From: Shinella daejeonensis
GTDB lineage: Bacteria; Pseudomonadota; Alphaproteobacteria; Rhizobiales; Rhizobiaceae
NCBI RefSeq assembly: GCF_024281235.1
Contig: NZ_JAHWXY010000007.1
Location: 112,272 to 176,271, forward strand
Direction: 5' to 3'
Length of the DNA: 64,000 bases
Shown here one piece after another: positions 8,033 through 15,518 of this stretch (its first letter is position 1; each line of letters begins with the position of its first letter). Position numbers and translations under genes: made by a program. The notes below the pieces were generated by a model. It did no database searches and was not told the origin of the DNA. It worked only from the letters and a program-made list of their open reading frames with translations.

Positions 8033-8920
8033 CTATTCGCGTTCGACCTCTTGGAACGGTCGGGGAAAATCCGGAGGAACGATGCTCCCGAACAGGCGGT
8101 GGATCTCTTCCACCGCCACAACGAGATGATGGGCGGCCGTGTCCTCAAGAGCGTTGAAGCTTGTAGTCCGTCCCACGCAGTCGAAGATGTAGCGGACCCG
8201 CCCATCGCGGCCAAACACGGGGAGGGCGAGCGCCATGATGCCTGGCGTGAATTCTCCAACGCTCCGCGAGTAGCCCCGGGTCCGTGTTGTCCTAAGCTCC
8301 ATCCGCGCCTCATTGGCGCCAACCACGGTGTCGGCGGTGTATCGCTTAAGGGTCGCCGCAGCAAACCAGGCGTCGATCTCAAATTCTTTCTGCCAAGCGA
8401 GATATGCACGCATATGTGCAGGCGCATCGCGCGGTAATCGATATCCTGAGGGGTAGGAGATTTCTATGTCCTGCGTCGCGCTCACCTGGTCGAGAATGAG
8501 GAAGCTATGATCGGCTAAAGGCTCTGACAGGACGCAGGACAATCCAGTGTGTGCTGTGAACTGCTCCATTATCGGGCGCAGAGTGGCGTGATTAACCTGG
8601 CGGTCGAGGATGGAAGAGAGATCGCGGCTAACACCGATGTGCAACTCATAATTGCGCGCGTTCGTATCGAACCTAAGCCAGTCGAAGTACACGAGTGTTT
8701 TGAGAAGGCCGTGACAATGGCTCTTGCTGATCTCCAGGCGATCTGCGACCTCCGCAAGCGCCATCGGCCTGCGTGCCTCGTTGAGGAGCTTGATAATACG
8801 AACCGCTTTCTGAAGCGCGGGCACCAGAGGCACCTTGTCTTCAGCGTCATCCAAAGGCGCAACACCTGTTAATTTGTGCCGGCCGCTATCGGTTTCTTCC
8901 AGGGATTCGTAAGTGCTCAT
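8033..8920 (-). CDS. IclR-family transcriptional regulator
   Basis: A 295-residue regulator convergent with the operon at 2721-8006. The N-terminal winged helix is visible as ALQKAVRIIKLLNEARRPM, then LAEVADRLEISKSHCHGLLK. The C-terminal effector domain ends near LVVAVEEIHRLFG. I place the start at the ATG of MSTYESLEE; the frame stays open upstream to 8956 with no better ribosome-binding site. It is the likely local regulator of the imported cassette, although its convergent orientation means the operator would be distant, upstream of 2721. Confidence 0.82.
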   Translation of the reverse strand: MSTYESLEETDSGRHKLTGVAPLDDAEDKVPLVPALQKAVRIIKLLNEARRPMALAEVADRLEISKSHCHGLLKTLVYFDWLRFDTNARNYELHIGVSRDLSSILDRQVNHATLRPIMEQFTAHTGLSCVLSEPLADHSFLILDQVSATQDIEISYPSGYRLPRDAPAHMRAYLAWQKEFEIDAWFAAATLKRYTADTVVGANEARMELRTTRTRGYSRSVGEFTPGIMALALPVFGRDGRVRYIFDCVGRTTSFNALEDTAAHHLVVAVEEIHRLFGSIVPPDFPRPFQEVERE

Positions 8921-9392
8921 GTCGCAACAAATAGCGTAGTTCTCCACCCGCCTCAATGTAGATAACGGGAACCATTCGTTTATCCAGAGTTGTATGATCG
9001 ACGCGCATCACTGGCTATCGCGTAATGGTGATTGTAAACGCTTGTCCTTCTTGGCCGCTCGGTTCCTGCGTTCGGCAGTGACTCGCTGCAAGCCAGCCTT
9101 GGTCAGGTTCACGTGGAAGCGATGCCGTCGGCGCTGATAGTGGCAGGTCACTTCAGCCGGTGCGTAGCCGAGCAGATTAGTGGACCTTCAACAGGAGAGA
9201 TCAGCGTTGCGATCCACATCCGCATGCTTTGCCGATCCTTGACCGACATCGTGCTGCGCGGACTGGGGAGGCCGGTTGAGTCCGCCGGCGCCCTAACGTG
9301 ATGAGCCTTTCGTAAATCCATAGGCCTCGAGTTCAAATCCTTTCATGAGCTTTACTGGCCGCGTGTTCATGACCCTTCCGATATCGTCGTGA
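8921..9392. other. Intergenic DNA with no recognised gene, right edge of lower-GC block
   Basis: This stretch holds only short frames. A minus-strand frame at about 9000-9180 reads LLGYAPAEVTCHYQRRRHRF and goes on with many basic residues, which looks like a fragment of something once coding, perhaps a mobile element, but I cannot assign it to a family. Composition returns to the high GC of the host near 9393. The promoter of the IclR gene should lie at its left end. Confidence 0.3.
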
Positions 9393-10112
9393 TTATTCCG
9401 CGGCGGCGAGGGGGCCGAAGGAGACGTCGGTCGTATAATTCTCGCGCAGGAACGCGATGAAATTGTCCTGGAATTGCCGCGTATGGGCGTGGGCCAGTTC
9501 GTCGGCTAGCTCGACATTCTTGGCGCGAATCGCGTCCAGCATCAGCTCGTGCTCGTCGGTCAGCAGATAGCCGTCGCCGGTGCGCTCCAGATATTCGAAA
9601 TGCAGGTGCAGCATGCGCTGGCCCTGGTTCAAGAGCCGCTCGTAGAAGGAGGCGAGATAGGCGTTCTTGCCGGCATAGGCGACGGCCATATGGAACTGCT
9701 TGTTGGCCTCCGACATCTTCAGGTGCTGGTCGGTCTTCACCGCCGCCTCGAATTCCTTCTGGCGCCGGGCGATGATCTTCAGGTCCGCCTCCGTGCGCAG
9801 CGCGGCGGCAAGGCGCGTGTTCATGCGCTGGGCGACGTCGAGCGCCTCAACGTATTTCGGGAAGCTCGCCACCTCGATCGGGGCGACGATGGTGCTGCGG
9901 TTGGAAAGCGTGACCACCAGCTCCTCGCCGGCCAGCCGGATCAGCGCCTCGCGGATCGGCGAGCGCGACATGGCGAAGCGTTCGGCCAGCGTCGTCTCGT
10001 CGAGCAACTGGCCGGGCGGCAGGGCGAGCGCCAGGATCTCGTTGCGCAGCGTGTCGTACACGCTTTTCGAGCCCGTTCCGCGCACCCGTTTCGATTCAAT
10101 TTCCTCAGACAC
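9393..10112 (-). CDS. hypR: GntR-family (FCD) regulator, probable HypR
   Basis: A 239-residue regulator with a GTG start behind AAAGGGACG. The winged helix is at the N-terminus (SVYDTLRNEILALALPPGQL, then DETTLAERFAMSRSPIREAL) and the FCD effector domain covers the rest (AEANKQFHMAVAYAGKNAYLASFY-like segment in the middle). It is divergent from the hydroxyproline transporter and catabolic operon, with about 195 bases between start codons. The arrangement matches HypR of Sinorhizobium, a GntR protein controlling hyp genes, so the symbol rests on context. Confidence 0.75.
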   Translation of the reverse strand: MSEEIESKRVRGTGSKSVYDTLRNEILALALPPGQLLDETTLAERFAMSRSPIREALIRLAGEELVVTLSNRSTIVAPIEVASFPKYVEALDVAQRMNTRLAAALRTEADLKIIARRQKEFEAAVKTDQHLKMSEANKQFHMAVAYAGKNAYLASFYERLLNQGQRMLHLHFEYLERTGDGYLLTDEHELMLDAIRAKNVELADELAHAHTRQFQDNFIAFLRENYTTDVSFGPLAAAE

Positions 10113-10183
10113 TTACGTCCCTTTCCGCATTTCGGGGCCATTGGGCCAGAAAAACCGGCGCGCAGCAATCGTAAAATTTCCGC

Positions 10184-10226
10184 TTGACTTTGTCGACAGG
10201 CTGGCGACATAAATTGATCAGTCGAC
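10184..10226 (+). promoter_or_regulatory. Candidate promoter and GntR operator for the hydroxyproline operon
   Basis: TTGACT at 10184-10189 is followed, 17 to 18 bases on, by ACATAA/CATAAA at 10207-10213, a plausible sigma-70 promoter reading rightward. The palindrome TGTCGACA (10191-10198) sits within the spacer, and a second TCGACA copy lies at 10222-10227, about 30 bases downstream. Two copies of one palindrome, one inside and one just after the promoter, are what a GntR repressor site would look like. The assignment to HypR is inferred. Confidence 0.45.
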
Positions 10227-10306
10227 ACGGAGCCGACAAAAAGACCATAAGAACGGCCGAAGCCGACGGGTGGAACCGCGCTATCCAGCGCTTGAAAAAA
10301 TGGGGA

Positions 10307-11146
10307 ATGCACATGCTTTCGACTGTGATGACGTCCGCTCTGCGGACGACGGCCGCGCTCGCCCTCGTGGCGGGGCTTTCGACGACGGCCGCCATGGCTC
10401 AGACCGCGGAAGGCTACTGGCAGGGCGTCCAGAAGAGCGGCACGCTGCGCTGCGGTGCCGCCGTCGCCCCGCCCTATGTGATGCGCGATCCGGCGAGCGG
10501 CGAATATTCCGGCTTCTACGCCGACCTCTGCCGCGAATTCGCCGAGGTGCTGCAGGTCAAGCCGGAATTCGTCGATACGACCTGGGACAATATCGTGGCG
10601 GGCCTCCAGGCCGGCAAATGGGATGTGTCGCTGGCGCTGAACCGCACGCCGGCCCGCGCCATGGCGGTGCAGTTCTCCATTCCCGCCATGGAGTACCAGA
10701 TCTCGCTCGCCTACAACAAGGACAACCCGAAGATCCCGGCCGGCGCCGCCTCCGTCGCCGATATCGACAAGGCCGACGTCACGCTCGCCGTCATGTCCGG
10801 CACGGCGCAGGACAAGGCGATCTCGGCTGCGGTCAGGACCGCGACGATCCTGCGCCTTCCGACCAATGACGAAACGCGCCTTGCCGTCGTCTCCCGCCGG
10901 GCGGATATCCTGGTCGACGCCTCCGACACCAACCAGCTCTTCACCCAGTCGAACCCGGACTGGGCGGTCGCGCTCAACCCGACGCCGGCGCTCGCCAAGC
11001 AGGGCGTCTCCTTCGGCCTGCCACACCAGCTTTCCGCCGCCGATGTCGAGGTGGTCGACATCTTCCTGGAGGAGCGGGTGGCGACCGGCCATGTCGAGGA
11101 GCTGATCCGCAAGGCGGTCGACCAGGTCCTCGAGGCCGGCGACTGA
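10307..11146 (+). CDS. Polar amino acid ABC transporter substrate-binding protein (hydroxyproline uptake)
   Basis: A 279-residue exported protein. The signal peptide runs LSTVMTSALRTTAALALVAG to AMAQTAEG; I choose the ATG at 10307 (or 10313) because the longer frame back to 10184 covers the promoter region. The mature domain is of the HisJ/GlnH type: GTLRCGAAVAPPYVMRDPASG, GFYADLCREFAE, a GLQAGKWDVSLALNRTPAR region and LAVMSGTAQDKA. It leads the operon with one ATPase and two permeases, and a strong hairpin follows the gene. Hydroxyproline as ligand is inferred from the enzymes downstream. Confidence 0.85.
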   Translation: MHMLSTVMTSALRTTAALALVAGLSTTAAMAQTAEGYWQGVQKSGTLRCGAAVAPPYVMRDPASGEYSGFYADLCREFAEVLQVKPEFVDTTWDNIVAGLQAGKWDVSLALNRTPARAMAVQFSIPAMEYQISLAYNKDNPKIPAGAASVADIDKADVTLAVMSGTAQDKAISAAVRTATILRLPTNDETRLAVVSRRADILVDASDTNQLFTQSNPDWAVALNPTPALAKQGVSFGLPHQLSAADVEVVDIFLEERVATGHVEELIRKAVDQVLEAGD

Positions 11147-11166
11147 GGCCGGGAACCGAACCATGC

Positions 11167-11190
11167 CGGAGCCGCCCCGCGGCGGCTCCG
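11167..11190 (+). repeat. Hairpin after the binding-protein gene
   Basis: CGGAGCCGCC at 11167-11176 is the exact inverse of GGCGGCTCCG at 11181-11190, with a four-base loop. There is no T-tract, so it is not a classical terminator. It lies between the binding-protein gene and the ATPase gene and could protect the upstream mRNA or cause partial termination, so that binding protein exceeds membrane components. Confidence 0.6.
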
Positions 11191-11220
11191 CTTCCTGTCT
11201 CACGGAGGAGAGTTTGCACG

Positions 11221-11988
11221 ATGCCGGATAGCGCCCCGCTGGTTAGGATTGAAGGACTGCACAAGAGCTACGGCGGCGTCGTCAAGGTGCTGCAGGGCCT
11301 CGATATCGAGATGAAGGCGGGCGACCGCGTCGTCGTCATCGGCCCGTCCGGCGGTGGCAAGTCCACGCTGCTGCGCGTGCTGATGGGGCTGGAGAAGATC
11401 GACAGCGGCTCCGTCTCCTTCGCCGGTAAGTCCTATATCTCCGCCGACGGCGGCAGGACCGCCATCGACGCGAAGGTCCGGCGCTCGATCGGTATGGTCT
11501 TCCAGCACTATACGCTGTTCCCGCATCTGAGCGTGTTGGGCAACCTCGTCCTCGCGCCGATGAAGGTGCGGGGCGAGAAGAGGGCCGCGGCCGAGGAGCG
11601 GGCCATGGCGCTCCTCACGCGCTTCGGCCTCGCCCAGAAGGCGCGTTCCTACCCGGCCCAGCTTTCCGGCGGGCAGAAGCAGCGTGTCGCCATCGCCCGC
11701 GCGCTGATGCTCGATCCGAAACTCATGCTGTTCGACGAGGTAACCTCCGCGCTCGATCCCGAGCTGGTGGCCGAGGTCGAGCAGGTTATCCTACAGCTCG
11801 CCCAGCAGCAGATGCCCATGGTCATCGTCACCCACGACATGTGGTTCGCCCGCAACATCGCCTCCCGCGTCATCTTCTGCGCCGGCGGCGTCGTCGTCGA
11901 GGACGGCCCGCCCGAACAGGTGCTGGGCTCGCCGAAGGGGGAGCGCACGCGCGAATTCATCGAGCGGGTGTTCCACATCCGGCATTGA
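11221..11988 (+). CDS. Polar amino acid ABC transporter ATP-binding protein (hydroxyproline uptake)
   Basis: A 255-residue ATPase of the GlnQ/HisP group: Walker A GPSGGGKSTLLR, Q-loop GMVFQHYTLFPHLSV, signature QLSGGQKQRVAIAR, Walker B LMLFDEVTSALDPE and the H-loop VIVTHDMWFAR. One difference from close relatives is DEVTSALDP rather than DEPTSALDP, a substitution that leaves the catalytic Glu intact. The start at 11221 is preceded by CGGAGGAGA. It powers the two permeases encoded next. Confidence 0.9.
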   Translation: MPDSAPLVRIEGLHKSYGGVVKVLQGLDIEMKAGDRVVVIGPSGGGKSTLLRVLMGLEKIDSGSVSFAGKSYISADGGRTAIDAKVRRSIGMVFQHYTLFPHLSVLGNLVLAPMKVRGEKRAAAEERAMALLTRFGLAQKARSYPAQLSGGQKQRVAIARALMLDPKLMLFDEVTSALDPELVAEVEQVILQLAQQQMPMVIVTHDMWFARNIASRVIFCAGGVVVEDGPPEQVLGSPKGERTREFIERVFHIRH

Positions 11989-11998
11989 GGGGCGGGCC

Positions 11999-12667
11999 AT
12001 GACCTACAGTTTCGACTTCGCATCCGTCTTCCGTAATCTCGGGCCTCTCTGGGACGGCCTCCTCGTCACGATCCAGCTCACCGTCGCGGCCAATGCCATC
12101 GGGCTGACGCTCGGCTTTGCGCTGGCGCTGCTCGTCATGAGCCGCTGGGCGGCGATCCGCCTGCCGGTCATGCTGTTCATCGAGTTCTTCCGCTGCACGC
12201 CGGCCATCATCCAGATCGTCTGGTTCTTCTATTGCGTGCCCATGTTGTTCAACGTCTTCCTCGGCTCGGTGACGATGGGCATCCTGGCGCTCGGCCTCAA
12301 TCTTGCGGCCTTCAACGCCGAGGCCTACCGCGCCTCGATCCAGGCGGTGCCGCGCGAACAGCTCGATGCCGGCGTCGCGCTCGGCCTCGGCCCGTTCCAG
12401 CGCATCCTCCACATCGTCCTGCCGTCGGCCGTGCGCAACTCGGTCCCGGTGCTGCTGACCAACGGCATCGGCACCTTCCAGCAGAGCGCGCTCGTCGCCA
12501 TCGTCGCCGTGCAGGACCTCATGTACCAGGGCAAGACGCTGGCCACGCAGACCTATCGCCCGATCGAGACCTTCACCGTCGTCGCGCTCGTCTATTTCGC
12601 CGTGTCGTTCCCCGTCTCGCAGGTCGTCGGCTATCTCGAACGCCGCCGCGAAGCGCTGGCGAGCTGA
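11999..12667 (+). CDS. Polar amino acid ABC transporter permease 1 (hydroxyproline uptake)
   Basis: A 222-residue His/Glu/Gln/Arg-type permease. It begins with a loop ending in GPLWDGLLVTIQLTVAANAIG and has the EAA motif NAEAYRASIQAVPREQLDAG before ALGLGPFQRILHIVLPSAVR. About five membrane segments are apparent. It is followed ten bases later by the second permease, so the channel is probably a heterodimer. Confidence 0.9.
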   Translation: MTYSFDFASVFRNLGPLWDGLLVTIQLTVAANAIGLTLGFALALLVMSRWAAIRLPVMLFIEFFRCTPAIIQIVWFFYCVPMLFNVFLGSVTMGILALGLNLAAFNAEAYRASIQAVPREQLDAGVALGLGPFQRILHIVLPSAVRNSVPVLLTNGIGTFQQSALVAIVAVQDLMYQGKTLATQTYRPIETFTVVALVYFAVSFPVSQVVGYLERRREALAS

Positions 12668-12677
12668 GGAGAGACCG

Positions 12678-13343
12678 ATGACCCTCGATTTCGCCATCGT
12701 TGTCAAATACCAGGATGCGCTCCTCCTCGGCCTCTGGATGACGCTCAAGCTGACCCTGATCTGCATCCTTTTCGGCTGCGTCCTCGGCTTCCTGCTGGCG
12801 CTCGCCCGCACGTCGAGCAACGTCGTCCTCAGGGGCGTTTCCAGCGTCTATGTGGAGTTCTTCCGCGGCACGCCCGTGCTGGTGCAGCTCTTCTGGATCT
12901 TCTTCTGCCTGCCGCTGGTGCTCGGCATCGAACTGTCGAACCTCGCCTCCGGCGTCATCGCGCTGACGCTCTATATGGGCGCGATCTCCAGCGAGACCTT
13001 CCGCGCCGCGCTGAAGGCGGTCGGCCGCGAGCAGATGGATGCCTGCGTGGCGCTGGGGCTCTCGCCCTTCGCGCGCACCACAAGCGTCGTCCTTCCGCAA
13101 GCCGTGCTGCGCGCCGCACCGACGCTGCTCTCCAACTGCGTCAGCCTGTTCAAGGAAAGCGCGCTCGTCTCTGCCGTCGGCATGGCCGACCTGATGTTCG
13201 TCGGCCAGAACATCTCCAACAACACGGCCCGCCCCATCGAGGTGCTGACCGTCGTCGCCCTCATCTACTTCGCCATCGCCTTCCCGCTGACGCGCGCCGT
13301 CACGGTCATGGAAGGCTGTATCCTCAAGAAACTCGCTATCTAG
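12678..13343 (+). CDS. Polar amino acid ABC transporter permease 2 (hydroxyproline uptake)
   Basis: A 221-residue membrane protein of the same family as its upstream neighbour, with VKYQDALLLGLWMTLKLTL at the start, FFRGTPVLVQLFWIFFCLPL in the second membrane region and the EAA loop SSETFRAALKAVGREQMDAC followed by VALGLSPFARTTSVVLPQAV. The start has GAGGAGAGACC in front. It closes the transporter module; the catabolic genes follow after nine bases in the same transcript. Confidence 0.9.
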   Translation: MTLDFAIVVKYQDALLLGLWMTLKLTLICILFGCVLGFLLALARTSSNVVLRGVSSVYVEFFRGTPVLVQLFWIFFCLPLVLGIELSNLASGVIALTLYMGAISSETFRAALKAVGREQMDACVALGLSPFARTTSVVLPQAVLRAAPTLLSNCVSLFKESALVSAVGMADLMFVGQNISNNTARPIEVLTVVALIYFAIAFPLTRAVTVMEGCILKKLAI

Positions 13344-13352
13344 GAGATCCCC

Positions 13353-14231
13353 ATGAAACTGTCCGGTGTCATGCCCGCCCTCATCACCCCCTTCGACGCC
13401 GAAGGCCGGGTCGATTTCAAGGCGTTCGAGAAACTGCTCGTCCACCTGCGCGAGGCCGGGGTTACCGGCTGGGTGCCAAACGGCTCGACCGGAGAATATT
13501 TCAGCCAGTCGACCGAGGAGCGCCGCGACGTGCTGCAGTTCGTCAAGGACTTCGCCAGGCCCGGCGAAATCCTGATCGCCGGCACCAACGCGCCCGCCAC
13601 GCGCGAGGTCATCGAGCAGACCGCGCTGGCAAAGGAGATCGGCTACGACACGGTCCTGCTCGCGCCGCCCTTCTACACCCGCCCGACCCAGGCCGAACTC
13701 ATCAGGCATTACGAGACCGTGCTTGCCGCCGTCGACGTCGATCTCGTGCTCTACAGCTATCCCGCCAAGGACGGTTCGGACATCAGCTTCGACCTCATGG
13801 ACCATTTCGCCGACAATCCGCGCGTCATCGGCATCAAGGAAAGCTCGGGCGTGCTGCAGCGCGCGATCGACATCGCCAGCCGCTATGAGGGCCGGATCCA
13901 GCTCGTTTCCGGCTCCGACGACATCGCGCTCGATTTCATGCTTTGGGGCGCGGAAAGCTGGATCTGCGGTCCGGTGAACTGCATGGCCAAGGCCTGCTGC
14001 GATCTCGACCGGGCTTACAGGTCCGGCGACCTCGGCAAGGCGCGCGAGATGATGAAGACGCTCTACCGGGCGATGAACATCCTCGAATCCGGCAAGTTCG
14101 TGCAGAAGATCAAGTATGGCTGCGAATTGCAGGGCCTGCCGGTCGGCGAATGCCGCGCGCCGCTCGGCCCCCTGACGGACGGGGAGAAGGCGGAGTTCCG
14201 CGCCGCCATGCAGCCGATCCTCAACTGGTAG
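13353..14231 (+). CDS. hypD: DHDPS/NAL-family lyase, probable delta-1-pyrroline-4-hydroxy-2-carboxylate deaminase
   Basis: A 292-residue TIM-barrel enzyme of the DapA family with the NGSTGEYF motif at 43-50, catalytic Tyr134 in VLYSYP and Schiff-base Lys162 in VIGIKESSG. In hydroxyproline pathways a member of this family deaminates pyrroline-4-hydroxy-2-carboxylate to 2-oxoglutarate semialdehyde. Placement between the transporter and genes for an FAD oxidoreductase, an aldehyde dehydrogenase and a proline-racemase-type enzyme supports that role over lysine synthesis. AGGAGATCCCC precedes the start. Confidence 0.8.
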   Translation: MKLSGVMPALITPFDAEGRVDFKAFEKLLVHLREAGVTGWVPNGSTGEYFSQSTEERRDVLQFVKDFARPGEILIAGTNAPATREVIEQTALAKEIGYDTVLLAPPFYTRPTQAELIRHYETVLAAVDVDLVLYSYPAKDGSDISFDLMDHFADNPRVIGIKESSGVLQRAIDIASRYEGRIQLVSGSDDIALDFMLWGAESWICGPVNCMAKACCDLDRAYRSGDLGKAREMMKTLYRAMNILESGKFVQKIKYGCELQGLPVGECRAPLGPLTDGEKAEFRAAMQPILNW

Positions 14232-14263
14232 GCCGGTCTTCGGATCGAACGGGAGGAAACGGC

Positions 14264-15496
14264 ATGACCACTGTGGTTGTCGGCGCGGGCATCATCGGCA
14301 CGGCGATCGCCTACGAGCTGCAAAAGCGCGGCCGGCAGGTCGTGCTCATCGAGCGGGACGCGGTGGGCCGCGGCGCGTCCTACGGCAACATGGCCTCGAT
14401 CGCCGTGACCGAGTTCATGCCCGCCTCGCGCCCGTCGGTCTGGCGGCAGATCCCCGGCTGGATGCTCGATCCGGAAGGGCCGGTACGGGTTCGCCCGGCC
14501 TATATGCCCAAGCTCCTGCCCTGGTTCGCCCGCTTCGTCGCCGCCTCGCGGCCGGGAAAAATGCGCCGGCTGGAGGCCGAGGGCGCGGCTCTCTGCAAGC
14601 GCGTCTATGACGATCTCCTGCCCTTGCTGCGGGAAACGGGCCTCGAAGGCGAGTTGACGCAGGAGGGCTGCCTCTCGCTCTACAGCGACGAGGCGGAGTT
14701 CCGCGCCGACCGCGAGCATATCGAGATCCTGGAGCGCTTCGGTTTCCCGCACCGCCGCCTGACGGGAGAGGAGGCGCGGGAACTGGAGCCGGAACTGTCG
14801 GATAGCATCGGCCTTGCCGTACTCTTCCCGCAGAACCGCAGCCTGCGCGACCCGTTCCGCCTGGTAACCGCTCTTGCCGACCGCTTCGCCGCGCTCGGCG
14901 GCGAGATCCGCCGCGGCGCCGTCACCGGCTTCGACCGGTCGGACCGCAACACCGCCGTCCGGCTCGCCGGAGGCGATCCCATCCCTGCCGACGACGTGGT
15001 GATCGCGGCCGGCGCCTATAGCGGGCTGCTGTCGAAGATGCTCGGCGAGCCGATGCCGCTCGAGACCGAGCGCGGCTATCACACGCAGATCATGGCGCCC
15101 GGCATCTCCATGCGCCATTCGATCATCTGGCCCGCCCGCGCCTTCATGGTCACGCCGACGGCGGGCGGCATCCGCGTCGGGGGCACGGTGGAAATGGCCG
15201 GCCTCGATGCCGCGCCCGACTACCGCCGCGCGAAGATCACCGTGCGGCGGGCGCAGACGGCGCTGCCGAACCTGCGCTGCGAGGATTTTTCCGAATGGAT
15301 GGGCCATCGCCCGGCCTTGCCGGATACCGTCCCGGTCATGTCGGCCTCGGCGAAGGTGCCGGGCGTCTTCTACGCCACCGGCCACGGCCATCTCGGCGTC
15401 ACCTATGCCGCGACGACCGCCCGCCTGATGGGCGACCTCATCACCGGCGCGGCGCCGCCCCTTGATATGCGCCCCTACCGTATCGACCGCTTCTAG
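14264..15496 (+). CDS. hypO: FAD-dependent oxidoreductase, probable D-hydroxyproline dehydrogenase
   Basis: A 410-residue DadA-like protein beginning MTTVVVGAGIIGTAIAYELQ, the FAD-binding motif, with the closing acidic residue in VVLIERD. It has a C-terminal region with HGHLGVTYAATTARLMGDLI typical of D-amino acid dehydrogenases and glycine oxidase-like proteins. In this pathway it would oxidise cis-4-hydroxy-D-proline to pyrroline-4-hydroxy-2-carboxylate, passing electrons to the respiratory chain. A GGGAGGAAACGGC leader defines the start; a longer frame upstream overlaps the deaminase gene and is not used. Confidence 0.8.
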   Translation: MTTVVVGAGIIGTAIAYELQKRGRQVVLIERDAVGRGASYGNMASIAVTEFMPASRPSVWRQIPGWMLDPEGPVRVRPAYMPKLLPWFARFVAASRPGKMRRLEAEGAALCKRVYDDLLPLLRETGLEGELTQEGCLSLYSDEAEFRADREHIEILERFGFPHRRLTGEEARELEPELSDSIGLAVLFPQNRSLRDPFRLVTALADRFAALGGEIRRGAVTGFDRSDRNTAVRLAGGDPIPADDVVIAAGAYSGLLSKMLGEPMPLETERGYHTQIMAPGISMRHSIIWPARAFMVTPTAGGIRVGGTVEMAGLDAAPDYRRAKITVRRAQTALPNLRCEDFSEWMGHRPALPDTVPVMSASAKVPGVFYATGHGHLGVTYAATTARLMGDLITGAAPPLDMRPYRIDRF

Positions 15497-15518
15497 ACGC
15501 AATTCCTGTGAGGACACC

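Noticed and set aside
9000..9180. Basic minus-strand frame as a transposase or resolvase fragment
   Set aside because: The composition is suggestive but I could not match it to any known family motif, so it is left as unassigned intergenic DNA.
13353..14231. DHDPS-family gene as dapA for lysine synthesis
   Set aside because: Catalytic residues fit the family, but the surrounding hydroxyproline genes and the lack of lysine genes make a deaminase role more likely.
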